A stretch of 64,000 nt of DNA, taken from Pseudomonas sp. IAC-BECa141. GTDB taxonomy: Bacteria; Pseudomonadota; Gammaproteobacteria; Pseudomonadales; Pseudomonadaceae. Positions 43,827-52,673 of this stretch are shown in pieces. The stretch spans positions 4,836,001 through 4,900,000 of the forward strand of contig NZ_CP065410.1 in assembly GCF_020544405.1 (NCBI RefSeq), read 5' to 3'. The notes under the pieces are model-generated. The model had not been told where the DNA came from. It saw only the letters and a list, made by a program, of their open reading frames with translations, and ran no database searches. A program made the position numbers and the translations under genes. Within the stretch, counting starts at the first letter, position 1. Each line of letters begins with the position of its first letter.

Positions 43827-46800
43827 GCGCCGAAAAACTGGCCATGGTCGACCAGGCCGCGCAGGCCGAACGGGCCGCCAAAGCCCAGCCGCATGTGGAT
43901 ATCAACAGCACGGTGCATCCGTGTCCCGCCAGTCAGCCTGATCTGTTTGTGGTACCGGTGCGCTATGCGCTGGCGCACGAAAAGGCCGAACACGCCTGTT
44001 GCGTTCCCGGTATCGCGCCCGAGAGTCGCCCGATGGCAACGCGTCGCTTGCGGGCGGGGTTTGTGTACGTCTGGCAGCATCAGGGGCCGCTCAAGCGCTA
44101 CGCCGTTTCAGCCGAAGGGCTGTTGCAGGCGCAGCCGCTGGACGCGGGGCCCGCCCTTGTGGCCGACGCAACGCTGGCCGGCCTGTCGCTGCCAAAAGCT
44201 CACGATGCCTGGATGCTTTACAGCGAATTCCCCCTGGGTGCCGAGCACTGTCAGGCACTGAGCGAGGACAGCGCCAAACGCACTCAGCACATGCGATGTA
44301 TTGCGCTGCGCACAGTGGCCGACGAATTACAGGCCCCGCACTGCCCGCCCCTGGAGCGTGCCGATGAGGTCATGGCCGAACTTCTGCCGAACACCTATGC
44401 CCGGTCGATGAAAGCCGATCAGCAAAAAAATGCCGAGGACACCGACGCCCTCGGCGCGACACTGCTGAAGGATCCGACTGTGGCCAACATCAAGGCCTAC
44501 ACCGATGCCATGCACCGTATCCGCGAGCGCAACAAGGTGCTCGCTCAACACCCCGATGCCAGCGACCAGCCGCCCGGCGAGTGGAGCGCCGAGCCATGGG
44601 ACGGTCAGGGCACCCGGGACTGGCTGGACAACGCCAGGGCGCAAAGCGACGGCCTGTTCGCCGTCTTCGCCTGTCTGGATGACGATCCTGGCGTGCTGCG
44701 CGATATCAACCATGAACAGGAATGGCTGGAATCCGGCCACGAGCAATGGCTCGGCGAAAACAACCTGCGCCTGAGCATCGGCGGGTTTGTGCGCAGCCTG
44801 ATCACTGAGGACGGTGCAGAGCTGGCCGGCAATCTCAGCTACCGCTACAAGGATCGAGACATCAGCCTCACGCCGGCGCAGGGCCGGGTCATGCTCGACG
44901 CCCAGCATCGACTGGAGGAAGAGCTCAAGGCTGAAACCCGGGCCCGGCAGTATGGCGGTCAGCCGAGTCATGCAGAGTCCGCCGCCCGCGATGCCCGCAT
45001 CGCAGCGATTGTCGCGCCGGTGCGGGCGTTTATTCCGGCAGACCTGTACCGCGAGGCCGAGGTCCTTGTCCGCGAATATCGCGCGGAAAAACTCGCCAAC
45101 CTGAACAATCATCCGTTCGGCGCCAAGGTCGGCGAGTACATCGATCTCGACGCGATGAACACCTGGTTCAGCGACACGGCCGCCGCCCACTTTCAACAAC
45201 TCGAAGAGCGGCACGCGGCGTTGTTCGCTGACCGGGGGCTGTACCTCAAACGCTCGTCCAGCGGCACCTGGTTTGTCGACTTCAACGACTTGGCGGCGCG
45301 CCAGTGGCTGACCGAGCTGGCCACCGGCTGCCTGACCGCCCAGTGCATCCGCGCCCAGGGCGCCGAGCAATACGCCGACTATGTACGCGCCGCCGACGGT
45401 GGCGCACTCCGGCAACTGTTCAACGCCTGGACGCCCTCACTCGAAGCGGCCGTCAACAATGCCTCGCGCCTCAGCGAGCTGATGGCCGCGCTATCTGCCG
45501 ACAACATCAACGCCACCCATCAGGCGCTGGCGCCGTTGAGCGCAGTGGTGCTGGATGACATCGCGACCATGGCCCGGGACGCCGCCAGCCAATGGAGTGT
45601 GCTGGTCAACCGGCTGGGAGCGGCGTTGTTGCTGCTCAAGGGTGACAACGGCTTCAGTGCGTCGTGGATGAGCATCTTCGTCGCGGCGAGGCTGGGGGGT
45701 GAAAGCCGTTTGCAGCAAGTGTTCGAGGGCGGGCGACAGGTGTGGGCGTTGCTGGGGCAACGGGCCGAGGCACTGGCCCAATGGGTGAACAAGACAGGCA
45801 AGGCGATTGGCGTCGGGCGGGTGGAACGGATCGTCAATTCGCCGGTGGTGGTCAACAGCGGGGGCGTTGTGCCGATGGCGGCGCTGCTGGTGAACGTGGT
45901 GAATGTGCAGAACTACTTGAAAGAGGCCGGGGTGCTGGAGGGGATGGAAGGGCGCCGGGTGAATGACACGATTTCGGCGAGTCTTTACGGGGCGGCGGCG
46001 TTGGTGGCGGTGGTGGATAGTCAGGTGAGGGTGGGGTTGGGGGTCAAGGAAATGACCGTCAAGCTTCCAGGTGGAAGGATGGGAAGTGCTCCAATGCTTA
46101 CTTTGTTTGGTGGAGTGATTGGTGGGTTGTCGGTGGGCGCTGCCTATCAGGAGTTCAGATCCCTGCAGAAGCAGTTAGAAAACTCCCAGCGTCAGATAGA
46201 TCCCTGGCTGAAAATGCGTCAAATGGCGGTTGGAGGACAGATTGCTGCCTTTGGCTCTCAGGCATTACTGGGCGCCTCTTACACGATGAGAGTGTTGGCG
46301 GGTTCAATAACGACCGAGATCGCCATCTTGCGTTACACGCTCTACATGGGGCCATTGAACTGGATCATTGCCGGTTTGGGCCTGCTGTATCTGACGGCCT
46401 GGATTTTCGAAAAGACGCCGCTGCAAAACTTCCTGAACAACTGCTGCTGGTCTAAAGCGCGGGCTTTTGATCTGGGGCCCATCGCGCCAAAAGCCCAACA
46501 GGAAGAACTCGACCGTTTGTACCTCATCCTTTATACCCCTCGGGTCTCCATGCAAAGCAGCGCCAGGCAGGCACCTGATAATGGCCGTTCCGGCCTGACT
46601 TACGTCAGCGCCATTGATTCCCTGACCATCGACTTGCCAGGCGCCGAGCCACACAGTGTCTACCTGGAGCTGAGCATGGTCGGTGACCCGGTAGATACAC
46701 TCGAAAACCGCTACCTGATCAAGAATAGTCCGATCGACTATTTCAGGCCTCCCCGTCCCTGGCGCGATATGACGCCCTTCTGGTTGTCCAGCAGCAGTTG

Positions 46801-47110
46801 CCAGTGGATACCGATCAAAGAAGGTCGGGGTTTGCGTATAAGCGGCCCATTCAAAGAGGTGAAAGACGTATTGCGCACCCCCCCTGGCACGTTGTCGCTC
46901 AGGTTGCGTTATCGCACGCCATTGACCGGGATACTCGGTGCTCGAAGCTTCATCGGCGGCGAACGAGGACTGGCGTTCACCTTGAACAACTCCACAGGTG
47001 TCATCGCCCTGAGAAACGACCCGACGCCCGAGCTTGATCGTGTACCGAACTACCCGCTCGGTGAGGACCACCCCGGCGCCATTTACCTGCAACCCAAGGA
47101 CAAGCGATGA
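43823..47110 (+). CDS. Type VI secretion effector, VasX-like (BTH_I2691 family)
   Basis: 1095-aa protein. The N-terminal ~180 residues resemble the toxin VasX N-terminal region (PDLFVVPVRYALAHEKAEH, LRAGFVYVWQ, WMLYSEFPLGAEHC). A long helical middle follows. Hydrophobic helices lie at about 756-775 (PMLTLFGGVIGGLSVGAAY) and 837-862 (YMGPLNWIIAGLGLLYLTAWIF), followed by a soluble C-terminal domain. VasX relatives disturb the target-cell inner membrane. Base composition drops clearly from about 46060 onward, so the membrane/C-terminal part may have been exchanged. It overlaps the vgrG remnant and, by 4 bp (ATGA), the first of three putative immunity genes. No other type VI genes are in the window, so it would be an orphan effector using a remote secretion system. 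Confidence 0.75.
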   Translation: MSAEKLAMVDQAAQAERAAKAQPHVDINSTVHPCPASQPDLFVVPVRYALAHEKAEHACCVPGIAPESRPMATRRLRAGFVYVWQHQGPLKRYAVSAEGLLQAQPLDAGPALVADATLAGLSLPKAHDAWMLYSEFPLGAEHCQALSEDSAKRTQHMRCIALRTVADELQAPHCPPLERADEVMAELLPNTYARSMKADQQKNAEDTDALGATLLKDPTVANIKAYTDAMHRIRERNKVLAQHPDASDQPPGEWSAEPWDGQGTRDWLDNARAQSDGLFAVFACLDDDPGVLRDINHEQEWLESGHEQWLGENNLRLSIGGFVRSLITEDGAELAGNLSYRYKDRDISLTPAQGRVMLDAQHRLEEELKAETRARQYGGQPSHAESAARDARIAAIVAPVRAFIPADLYREAEVLVREYRAEKLANLNNHPFGAKVGEYIDLDAMNTWFSDTAAAHFQQLEERHAALFADRGLYLKRSSSGTWFVDFNDLAARQWLTELATGCLTAQCIRAQGAEQYADYVRAADGGALRQLFNAWTPSLEAAVNNASRLSELMAALSADNINATHQALAPLSAVVLDDIATMARDAASQWSVLVNRLGAALLLLKGDNGFSASWMSIFVAARLGGESRLQQVFEGGRQVWALLGQRAEALAQWVNKTGKAIGVGRVERIVNSPVVVNSGGVVPMAALLVNVVNVQNYLKEAGVLEGMEGRRVNDTISASLYGAAALVAVVDSQVRVGLGVKEMTVKLPGGRMGSAPMLTLFGGVIGGLSVGAAYQEFRSLQKQLENSQRQIDPWLKMRQMAVGGQIAAFGSQALLGASYTMRVLAGSITTEIAILRYTLYMGPLNWIIAGLGLLYLTAWIFEKTPLQNFLNNCCWSKARAFDLGPIAPKAQQEELDRLYLILYTPRVSMQSSARQAPDNGRSGLTYVSAIDSLTIDLPGAEPHSVYLELSMVGDPVDTLENRYLIKNSPIDYFRPPRPWRDMTPFWLSSSSCQWIPIKEGRGLRISGPFKEVKDVLRTPPGTLSLRLRYRTPLTGILGARSFIGGERGLAFTLNNSTGVIALRNDPTPELDRVPNYPLGEDHPGAIYLQPKDKR

Positions 47111-48069
47111 GCACGCCACCCGCAGGCACTACGAAGAAGGGGATTTTTTCCCGCAATGATTATTTGGCGCCGTTGCCTATTCCCACCGGTAGAAAACCCT
47201 CTGATGTGCTCAACATCATCTGGCGCAAAAACGAGGTGTTTCTCGACATTGGTAACTACAGCATTGGCTCGGCAGTGATGGTGCTTTGGCCCATGGTGAT
47301 GTTGTTCGCCTTCATGGGATATCTGTTCCGCAATGATCATGACGAGATGCATATTTTTGCAGTCATGACGACGTTCATTATTGGAGTGCCAACCTTCTTT
47401 TTAATACAAGGCCTCTTCCGCGAAGTCCCATTACCCATACGCTTCAACCGCCAACGCCGTGAAGTCTGCGTCCCCCGCGACAACGGCGAATACTGGATCG
47501 TCCCTTGGGAAAGCGTGACAGCGGCCGCCACCCAGCAGTCGTCGGTCAGTCAGGCCGGTAAAAACACCATGGGCTTACTGGTCATCGGATTCGAAAACCC
47601 CGACCCGGATGCCACCCAAGACAACAAGCATTTTTCACTGGGCTTCAACTGCGGCGGTGGCACGACAGCGATGGCGTTGTGGGAATGCATGCGCAGTTAC
47701 ATGGAGATCGGGCTGCATGTTTTGCCACAGACCAATGATTTTGAGGGCGGGCGGGCAAAACTGCGAGGTAGAAGCGTTGTTTGGGGCATTACATGTGAAT
47801 ATCTGGACGGCATCAGACACCATCTGGTTGCACAGGAAGTCGGTAAGGCTGCCTGGTTGATAATCGGGGCCATTTTTCTGGGCGCTCCGCTGGCAATGAT
47901 GTTGCAAGAGTGGAAGTTATCTCCGCCCCCCGACTTATCCCATCCCGACATCATCGAATGGTCAAAACCCCTCCCTCCCGAACAATGGGCCAAACGCTCC
48001 CCTGAGTTGGAAGTCGCCATTGCCAAACGCGAAGCCGAGTTGGCCGGACGAGTTGAGGCGCAGGAATGA
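47107..48069 (+). CDS. Putative effector immunity membrane protein, copy 1
   Basis: 320-aa membrane protein of unknown family (resembles DUF6708-type proteins found beside T6 effectors; not certain). Helices at about 54-74 (SAVMVLWPMVMLFAFMGYLF) and 82-103 (FAVMTTFIIGVPTFFLIQGL), a cytoplasm-like domain (RQRREVCVPRDNGEYWIVPWE) to residue 202, then a copy-specific cassette (203-268) containing a third hydrophobic helix (AAWLIIGAIFLGAPLAMML). A shared end follows (HPDIIEWSKPLPPEQWAKRS). Start overlaps the effector stop. Multi-helix inner-membrane proteins are the known immunity type for VasX-like toxins (TsiV2), which supports but does not prove the role. Confidence 0.65.
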   Translation: MSTPPAGTTKKGIFSRNDYLAPLPIPTGRKPSDVLNIIWRKNEVFLDIGNYSIGSAVMVLWPMVMLFAFMGYLFRNDHDEMHIFAVMTTFIIGVPTFFLIQGLFREVPLPIRFNRQRREVCVPRDNGEYWIVPWESVTAAATQQSSVSQAGKNTMGLLVIGFENPDPDATQDNKHFSLGFNCGGGTTAMALWECMRSYMEIGLHVLPQTNDFEGGRAKLRGRSVVWGITCEYLDGIRHHLVAQEVGKAAWLIIGAIFLGAPLAMMLQEWKLSPPPDLSHPDIIEWSKPLPPEQWAKRSPELEVAIAKREAELAGRVEAQE

Positions 48070-49007
48070 GCACGCCACCGGCAGGCACTTCGAAGAAAGG
48101 GATTTTTTCCCGCAATGATTATTTGGCGCCGTTGCCTGTTCCTACCGGGGAAAAGCCTTGTGACGTGCTCAATACCATCTGGCGTAAAAACGAGGTGTTT
48201 CTCGATATCGGTAACTACAGCATTGGCTCGGCGGTGATGGTGCTTTGGCCCATGGTGATGTTGTTCGCCTTCATGGGATATCTGTTCCGCAATGATCATG
48301 ACGAGATGCATATTTTTGCAGTCATGACGACGTTCATTATTGGAGTGCCAACCTTCTTTTTAATACAAGGCCTCTTCCGCGAAGTTCCCTTACCCATACG
48401 CTTCAACCGCCAACGCCGGGAAGTCTGCGTCCCCCGTGACAACGGCGAATACTGGATCGTCCCTTGGGAAAGCGTGACAGCGGCCGCCACCCAGCAGTCG
48501 TCGGTCAGTCAGGCCGGTAAAAACACCATGGGTTTACTGGTCATCGGTTTCGAAAACCCCGACCCGGATGCCACCCAAGACAACAAGCATTTTTCGCTGG
48601 GCTTCAACTGCGGCGGTGGCACGACAGCGATGGCGTTGTGGGAATGCATGCGCAGTTACATGGAGATCGGGCCAGATGTTGTTGAGGATCAAACTGCTCG
48701 TTTCGACAGATCAAAGGGAATCTGGGCAACTTATCTGGAGGATCTGAACAAGGCTGCGAAGTTGAGAGGCTGGTTCATTACTGCTCTTTGGGAAGGGTTT
48801 TGCGGGATTTTCATATTCAACACGTTGCTGATTGATGTCCTGGAGCGCTGGAAACTGAATCCGCCCCCCGACTTACCCCATCCCGACATCATCGAATGGT
48901 CAAAACCCCTCCCTCCCGAACAATGGGCCAAACGCTCCCAGGAGCTGGAAGTTGCCATTGCCAAACGAGAAGCCGAGCTGGCCGGACGAGTTGAGGCGCA
49001 GGTGTGA
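48066..49007 (+). CDS. Putative effector immunity membrane protein, copy 2
   Basis: 313-aa paralogue. Residues 1-202 and the last ~50 are almost identical to copy 1, even at DNA level. The central cassette (203-261; nt 48672-48848) is different: PDVVEDQTARFDRSKGIWA and a hydrophobic stretch GFCGIFIFNTLLIDVL. Overlaps copy 1 and copy 3 by 4 bp each (ATGA, then GTGA), so the three are translated as a chain. Confidence 0.65.
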   Translation: MSTPPAGTSKKGIFSRNDYLAPLPVPTGEKPCDVLNTIWRKNEVFLDIGNYSIGSAVMVLWPMVMLFAFMGYLFRNDHDEMHIFAVMTTFIIGVPTFFLIQGLFREVPLPIRFNRQRREVCVPRDNGEYWIVPWESVTAAATQQSSVSQAGKNTMGLLVIGFENPDPDATQDNKHFSLGFNCGGGTTAMALWECMRSYMEIGPDVVEDQTARFDRSKGIWATYLEDLNKAAKLRGWFITALWEGFCGIFIFNTLLIDVLERWKLNPPPDLPHPDIIEWSKPLPPEQWAKRSQELEVAIAKREAELAGRVEAQV

Positions 49008-49933
49008 GCAAGCCAACCGCAGGCACTACGAAGAACGGGATTTTTTCCCGCAATGATTATTTGGCGCCGTTGCCTGTTCCTACCGGGGAAAAGCCTTGTG
49101 ACGTGCTCAATACCATCTGGCGTAAAAACGAGGTGTTTCTCGACATTGGTAACTACAGCATTGGCTCGGCAGTGATGGTGCTTTGGCCAATGGTGATGTT
49201 GTTCGCCTTCATGGGATATCTGTTCCGCAATGATCATGACGAGATGCATATTTTTGCAGTCATGACGACGTTCATTATTGGAGTGCCAACCTTCTTTTTA
49301 ATACAAGGCCTCTTCCGCGAAGTCCCATTACCCATACGCTTCAACCGCCAACGCCGGGAAGTCTGCGTCCCCCGCGACAACGGCGAATACTGGATCGTCC
49401 CTTGGGAAAGCGTGACAGCGGCCGCCACCCAGCAGTCGTCGGTCAGTCAGGCCGGTAAAAACACCATGGGCTTACTGGTCATCGGTTTCGAAAACCCCGA
49501 CCCGGATGCCACCCAAGACAACCAGCATTTTTCACTGGGCTTCAACTGCGGCGGTGGTACGACGGCGATGGCGTTGTGGGAGTGCACCCGTAGTTACATG
49601 GAAATCGGGCCAGAGGCAGTGCCTGAAAGTCGGGTTGGTATTGCTCCTTATGAAGAAACCCAAATCGGATCGCTCATCGTTGATCTGCGCAAAGGGGACA
49701 TGTTGAGCGTTTTGTGGGGAATATTCTGCATTACGATTCTGGGCACTTATCTGGCGGAAAAGCTCCAGGACTGGAAGCTTTCCCATCCACCGGAATTGCC
49801 CCATCCCGACATCATCGAATGGTCAAAACCCCTCCCTCCCGAGCAATGGGCCAAACGCTCCCCTGAACTAGAGGGCGCCATCGCCCAGCGCGAGGCTGAA
49901 CTCGCTGCGCTGGTAGAAAGAGAGCTGGCTTGA
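49004..49933 (+). CDS. Putative effector immunity membrane protein, copy 3
   Basis: 309-aa paralogue starting with GTG. Its first ~130 bp follow copy 2 (TACCGGGGAAAAGCCTTGTG) and then switch to the copy 1 version (GACATTGGTAACTACAGCAT), a mosaic that indicates recombination between copies. The cassette (203-256; nt 49610-49771) is again unique: PEAVPESRVGIAPYEETQIG and helix LSVLWGIFCITILGTYLAE. The C-terminal tail is more diverged (LVERELA). Last gene of the cassette; terminator at 50024. Confidence 0.65.
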   Translation: MSKPTAGTTKNGIFSRNDYLAPLPVPTGEKPCDVLNTIWRKNEVFLDIGNYSIGSAVMVLWPMVMLFAFMGYLFRNDHDEMHIFAVMTTFIIGVPTFFLIQGLFREVPLPIRFNRQRREVCVPRDNGEYWIVPWESVTAAATQQSSVSQAGKNTMGLLVIGFENPDPDATQDNQHFSLGFNCGGGTTAMALWECTRSYMEIGPEAVPESRVGIAPYEETQIGSLIVDLRKGDMLSVLWGIFCITILGTYLAEKLQDWKLSHPPELPHPDIIEWSKPLPPEQWAKRSPELEGAIAQREAELAALVERELA

Positions 49934-50023
49934 GGCCGGCCCTGCAGTGGGTTTGGCTCTGATCAAAAACAGTCAGGTTTGGCGGGAGACGTCGACGGGC
50001 TGGCTTCCCGGCACTCTGAATGC

Positions 50024-50051
50024 AAAAAGCCGCGATGAGCGCGGCTCTTTT
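50024..50051 (+). terminator. Rho-independent terminator after the immunity genes
   Basis: A-run, AGCCGCG-ATGAG-CGCGGCT hairpin, then CTTTT; A-run before and T-run after make it potentially bidirectional. Confidence 0.85.
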
Positions 50052-50075
50052 GCGTCTGTCGCCCCACATCAAGCA

Positions 50076-50094
50076 AACGATAATTCCTCTTATT
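50076..50094. promoter_or_regulatory. Candidate Fur box upstream of the di-haem oxidoreductase gene
   Basis: AACGATAATTCCTCTTATT resembles an imperfect Fur box (GATAATT...TATT) and is 61 bp before the start codon. It is weaker than the site at 41825, but the gene context is the same iron-related set. Confidence 0.45.
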
Positions 50095-50154
50095 CAAACC
50101 CCCTCGCCCTGTTAGACTTTGCGCCTTTATTTTTGCCCGTCCGCAGGAAGTCTG

Positions 50155-51582
50155 ATGCCCTCGCTGCCTCTTCGCTTGTCCGCACTGTGTCTGGCCCTGG
50201 GCCTGAGTGCTTGCGATGACGCCCCGCGTTTCACCAAGGCCGAGCCGGGTGAGGCCCGTTCCGGCGGCGCGGCGACCGTGCGCAAGAGCGATCAGAACGC
50301 GTTTTCCCTGCCGTCCGCCAACCTGCCGCCCTCGCGCCGGGTGGACTTCAGCGTCGGCAACAGTTTCTTTCGCAGCCCGTGGGTGATCGCGCCGTCGACC
50401 ACCACGGCCCGCGATGGCCTCGGCCCGCTGTTCAACACCAACGCCTGCCAGAACTGCCACATCAAGGACGGCCGCGGTCATCCGCCGACACCGGATGCAG
50501 CCAACGCTGTTTCGATGCTGGTGCGCCTGTCGATTCCAGATGCGCCGGCCTATGCCAAGGTGATCGAACAGGTGGGCGTGGTGCCCGAACCCGTCTACGG
50601 CGGTCAGTTTCAGGACATGGCTGTCCCCGGCGTCGCGCCGGAAGGCAAGGTGCGGGTCGATTACACGCCGGTGCCGGTTCGCTTCAAGGACGGCACCGAA
50701 GTCGAGCTGCGTAAACCGGTTTTGCAGATTACCCAGCTCGGCTACGGCCCGATGCACCCGGACACGCGTTTCTCCGCCCGCGTTGCACCGCCGATGATCG
50801 GCCTCGGTCTGCTCGAAGCGATCCCCGAAGAAGCGATCCTCGCCAACGCCACCGCCCAGGCCAAAGAGAACAACGGCGTCAACGGTCGGCCAAACCGGGT
50901 CTGGGACGACGCGCAGCAAAAGACCGTCATGGGTCGATTTGGCTGGAAAGCCGGCCAACCAAACCTCAATCAACAGAATGTTCACGCGTTTTCGGGTGAT
51001 ATGGGCCTCACCACCAGCCTCAGACCGTTTGATGACTGCACCGACGCACAAACCGCCTGCAAACAGGCGCCGAATGGTAACGGCCCGGATGGTGAGCCGG
51101 AAGTCAGCGACAACATCCTGCGTCTGGTGCTGTTCTACAGCCGCAACCTCGCCGTTCCCGCCCGTCGAGGGGTCAACGATGCGCAGGTGCTGGCCGGCAA
51201 GAATCTGTTTTTCCAGGCTGGCTGCCAGTCCTGTCACACACCGAAGTACACCACTGCCGCGAACGCTGCCGAACCTGAACTGGCCAATCAAGTGATTCGC
51301 CCGTACAGCGATCTGCTGCTGCATGACATGGGCGAAGGTCTGGCGGACAACCGCACTGAATTCCAGGCCTCCGGCCGCGACTGGCGCACCCCGCCGCTGT
51401 GGGGCATCGGCCTGACGCAGGCGGTCAGCGGCCACACCCAGTTTCTGCATGACGGCCGCGCCCGCAACCTGCTCGAAGCCGTGCTCTGGCATGGCGGCGA
51501 AGCCAAGGCGGCGCAGCAACAGGTTTTGTCTTTCAACGCCGAGCAGCGTGCCGCGCTGCTGGCGTTCTTGAACTCACTTTAA
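50155..51582 (+). CDS. Di-haem c-type oxidoreductase lipoprotein (DUF1111/thiol oxidoreductase-like)
   Basis: 475-aa exported protein with lipobox LGLSAC near residue 20. Two c-type haem motifs, CQNCH (about 100) and CQSCH (about 360), mark a di-haem protein of the MauG/cytochrome-c-peroxidase-related DUF1111 family. Other conserved parts are RDGLGPLFNTNAC and DWRTPPLWGIGLTQAVSGHTQFLHDGRARNL. GGAA is 6 nt before ATG. It is followed by a second imelysin gene and a DUF1513 gene; in P. aeruginosa this group adjoins PA4370 and is iron-responsive (from memory), suggesting a periplasmic iron-uptake or redox role. Confidence 0.82.
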   Translation: MPSLPLRLSALCLALGLSACDDAPRFTKAEPGEARSGGAATVRKSDQNAFSLPSANLPPSRRVDFSVGNSFFRSPWVIAPSTTTARDGLGPLFNTNACQNCHIKDGRGHPPTPDAANAVSMLVRLSIPDAPAYAKVIEQVGVVPEPVYGGQFQDMAVPGVAPEGKVRVDYTPVPVRFKDGTEVELRKPVLQITQLGYGPMHPDTRFSARVAPPMIGLGLLEAIPEEAILANATAQAKENNGVNGRPNRVWDDAQQKTVMGRFGWKAGQPNLNQQNVHAFSGDMGLTTSLRPFDDCTDAQTACKQAPNGNGPDGEPEVSDNILRLVLFYSRNLAVPARRGVNDAQVLAGKNLFFQAGCQSCHTPKYTTAANAAEPELANQVIRPYSDLLLHDMGEGLADNRTEFQASGRDWRTPPLWGIGLTQAVSGHTQFLHDGRARNLLEAVLWHGGEAKAAQQQVLSFNAEQRAALLAFLNSL

Positions 51583-51608
51583 ACACCTAAAAGAATCGGG
51601 AGCCCGAC

Positions 51609-52673
51609 ATGTTCCGTCCCAAGCTGTTCTTCACCAGCCTTGCCGCACTGGCCCTCGGCGCGTGCTCGCCGCAGGACCCGCAAGCCGTCACTTCGGCAGC
51701 CATCGCCAAATCGGTGATCCTGCCGACCTACACGCGCTGGGTCGAAGCCGACAAGCAACTGGCCATCAGCGCCCTCGCCTACTGCCAGGGCAAAGAGTCC
51801 CTGGACACCGCCCGTGCCGACTTCCTGCATGCGCAGAAAGCCTGGGCCGAGCTGCAACCGCTGCTGATCGGCCCGCTGGCCGAGGGCAACCGTTCGTGGC
51901 AGGTGCAGTTCTGGCCGGACAAGAAAAACCTGGTCGGCCGTCAGGTCGAGCAACTGGTCACCGCGCAACCGCAGATCGATGCGGCCGCCCTGGCCAAGTC
52001 CAGCGTCGTGGTTCAAGGCCTGTCCGCCTACGAGTACATCCTGTTCGACGCCAAGCCGGATGTGGCCAACGATGCGCAGAAAGCCAAATACTGCCCGCTG
52101 TTGGTGGCCATCGGCGAGCGTCAGAAACAACTGGCCGAAGAGATCCTCAGCAGTTGGAACAACACCGACGGCATGCTCGCGCAGATGAGCAAATTCCCGA
52201 ACCAGCGCTACGCAGACTCGCACGAAGCGATCGCCGATCTGCTGCGGGTACAGGTCACTGCCCTCGACACCCTGAAGAAAAAACTCGGCACGCCGATGGG
52301 CCGTCAGAGCAAGGGCGTGCCTCAGCCGTTCCAGGCCGATGCATGGCGCAGCCAGTCGTCCATGGAGTCGCTGGAAGCCAGCCTCGCGGCGGCGAAAACC
52401 GTCTGGGAAGGCGTCGACAACAAAGGCCTGCGCGGCCTGCTGCCGGCCGAGCAAAAGCCGCTGGCGGACAAGATCGATGCAGCCTACGCGGCGTCGCTCA
52501 AACTGTTTGCCAGCACCCAGCGCTCGCTGACCGAAATGCTCAACGACGACGCCGGTCGCCAGCAGCTCAACGACATCTACGACAGCCTCAACGTCGTCCA
52601 CCGCCTGCACGAAGGCGAGCTGGCCAAGGCGCTGGGCATCCAACTGGGCTTCAACGCCAACGACGGTGACTGA
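51609..52673 (+). CDS. Imelysin-family lipoprotein, second copy
   Basis: 354-aa lipoprotein (lipobox LALGAC, Cys at about 19) of the imelysin/IrpA family. The motif corresponding to GxHAIEFLLWG of the first imelysin reads GLSAYEYILFD, so the His is lost and the Glu kept. That suggests it is not a peptidase or binds metal differently. AAAGCCTGGGCCGAL-type and NVVHRLHEGELAKALG helices fit the fold. 26 bp after the di-haem gene and one base of overlap with the next gene: a single operon. Confidence 0.78.
   Translation: MFRPKLFFTSLAALALGACSPQDPQAVTSAAIAKSVILPTYTRWVEADKQLAISALAYCQGKESLDTARADFLHAQKAWAELQPLLIGPLAEGNRSWQVQFWPDKKNLVGRQVEQLVTAQPQIDAAALAKSSVVVQGLSAYEYILFDAKPDVANDAQKAKYCPLLVAIGERQKQLAEEILSSWNNTDGMLAQMSKFPNQRYADSHEAIADLLRVQVTALDTLKKKLGTPMGRQSKGVPQPFQADAWRSQSSMESLEASLAAAKTVWEGVDNKGLRGLLPAEQKPLADKIDAAYAASLKLFASTQRSLTEMLNDDAGRQQLNDIYDSLNVVHRLHEGELAKALGIQLGFNANDGD

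Larger units (their letters stand above)
47107..49933. repeat. Three tandem ~0.95-kb gene repeats with variable inserts
   Basis: Conserved blocks 47107-47712, 48066-48671 and 49004-49609 (each 606 bp, no indels) and conserved 3' blocks starting at the TGG codons 47911, 48849 and 49772. Between them are non-homologous-looking cassettes of 198, 177 and 162 bp. All lengths are multiples of three. Confidence 0.9.

Noticed and set aside
47107..49933. Repeated DNA that could suggest a CRISPR array or insertion sequence
   Set aside because: The repeats are ~950-bp protein-coding units without terminal inverted repeats, spacers or transposase.
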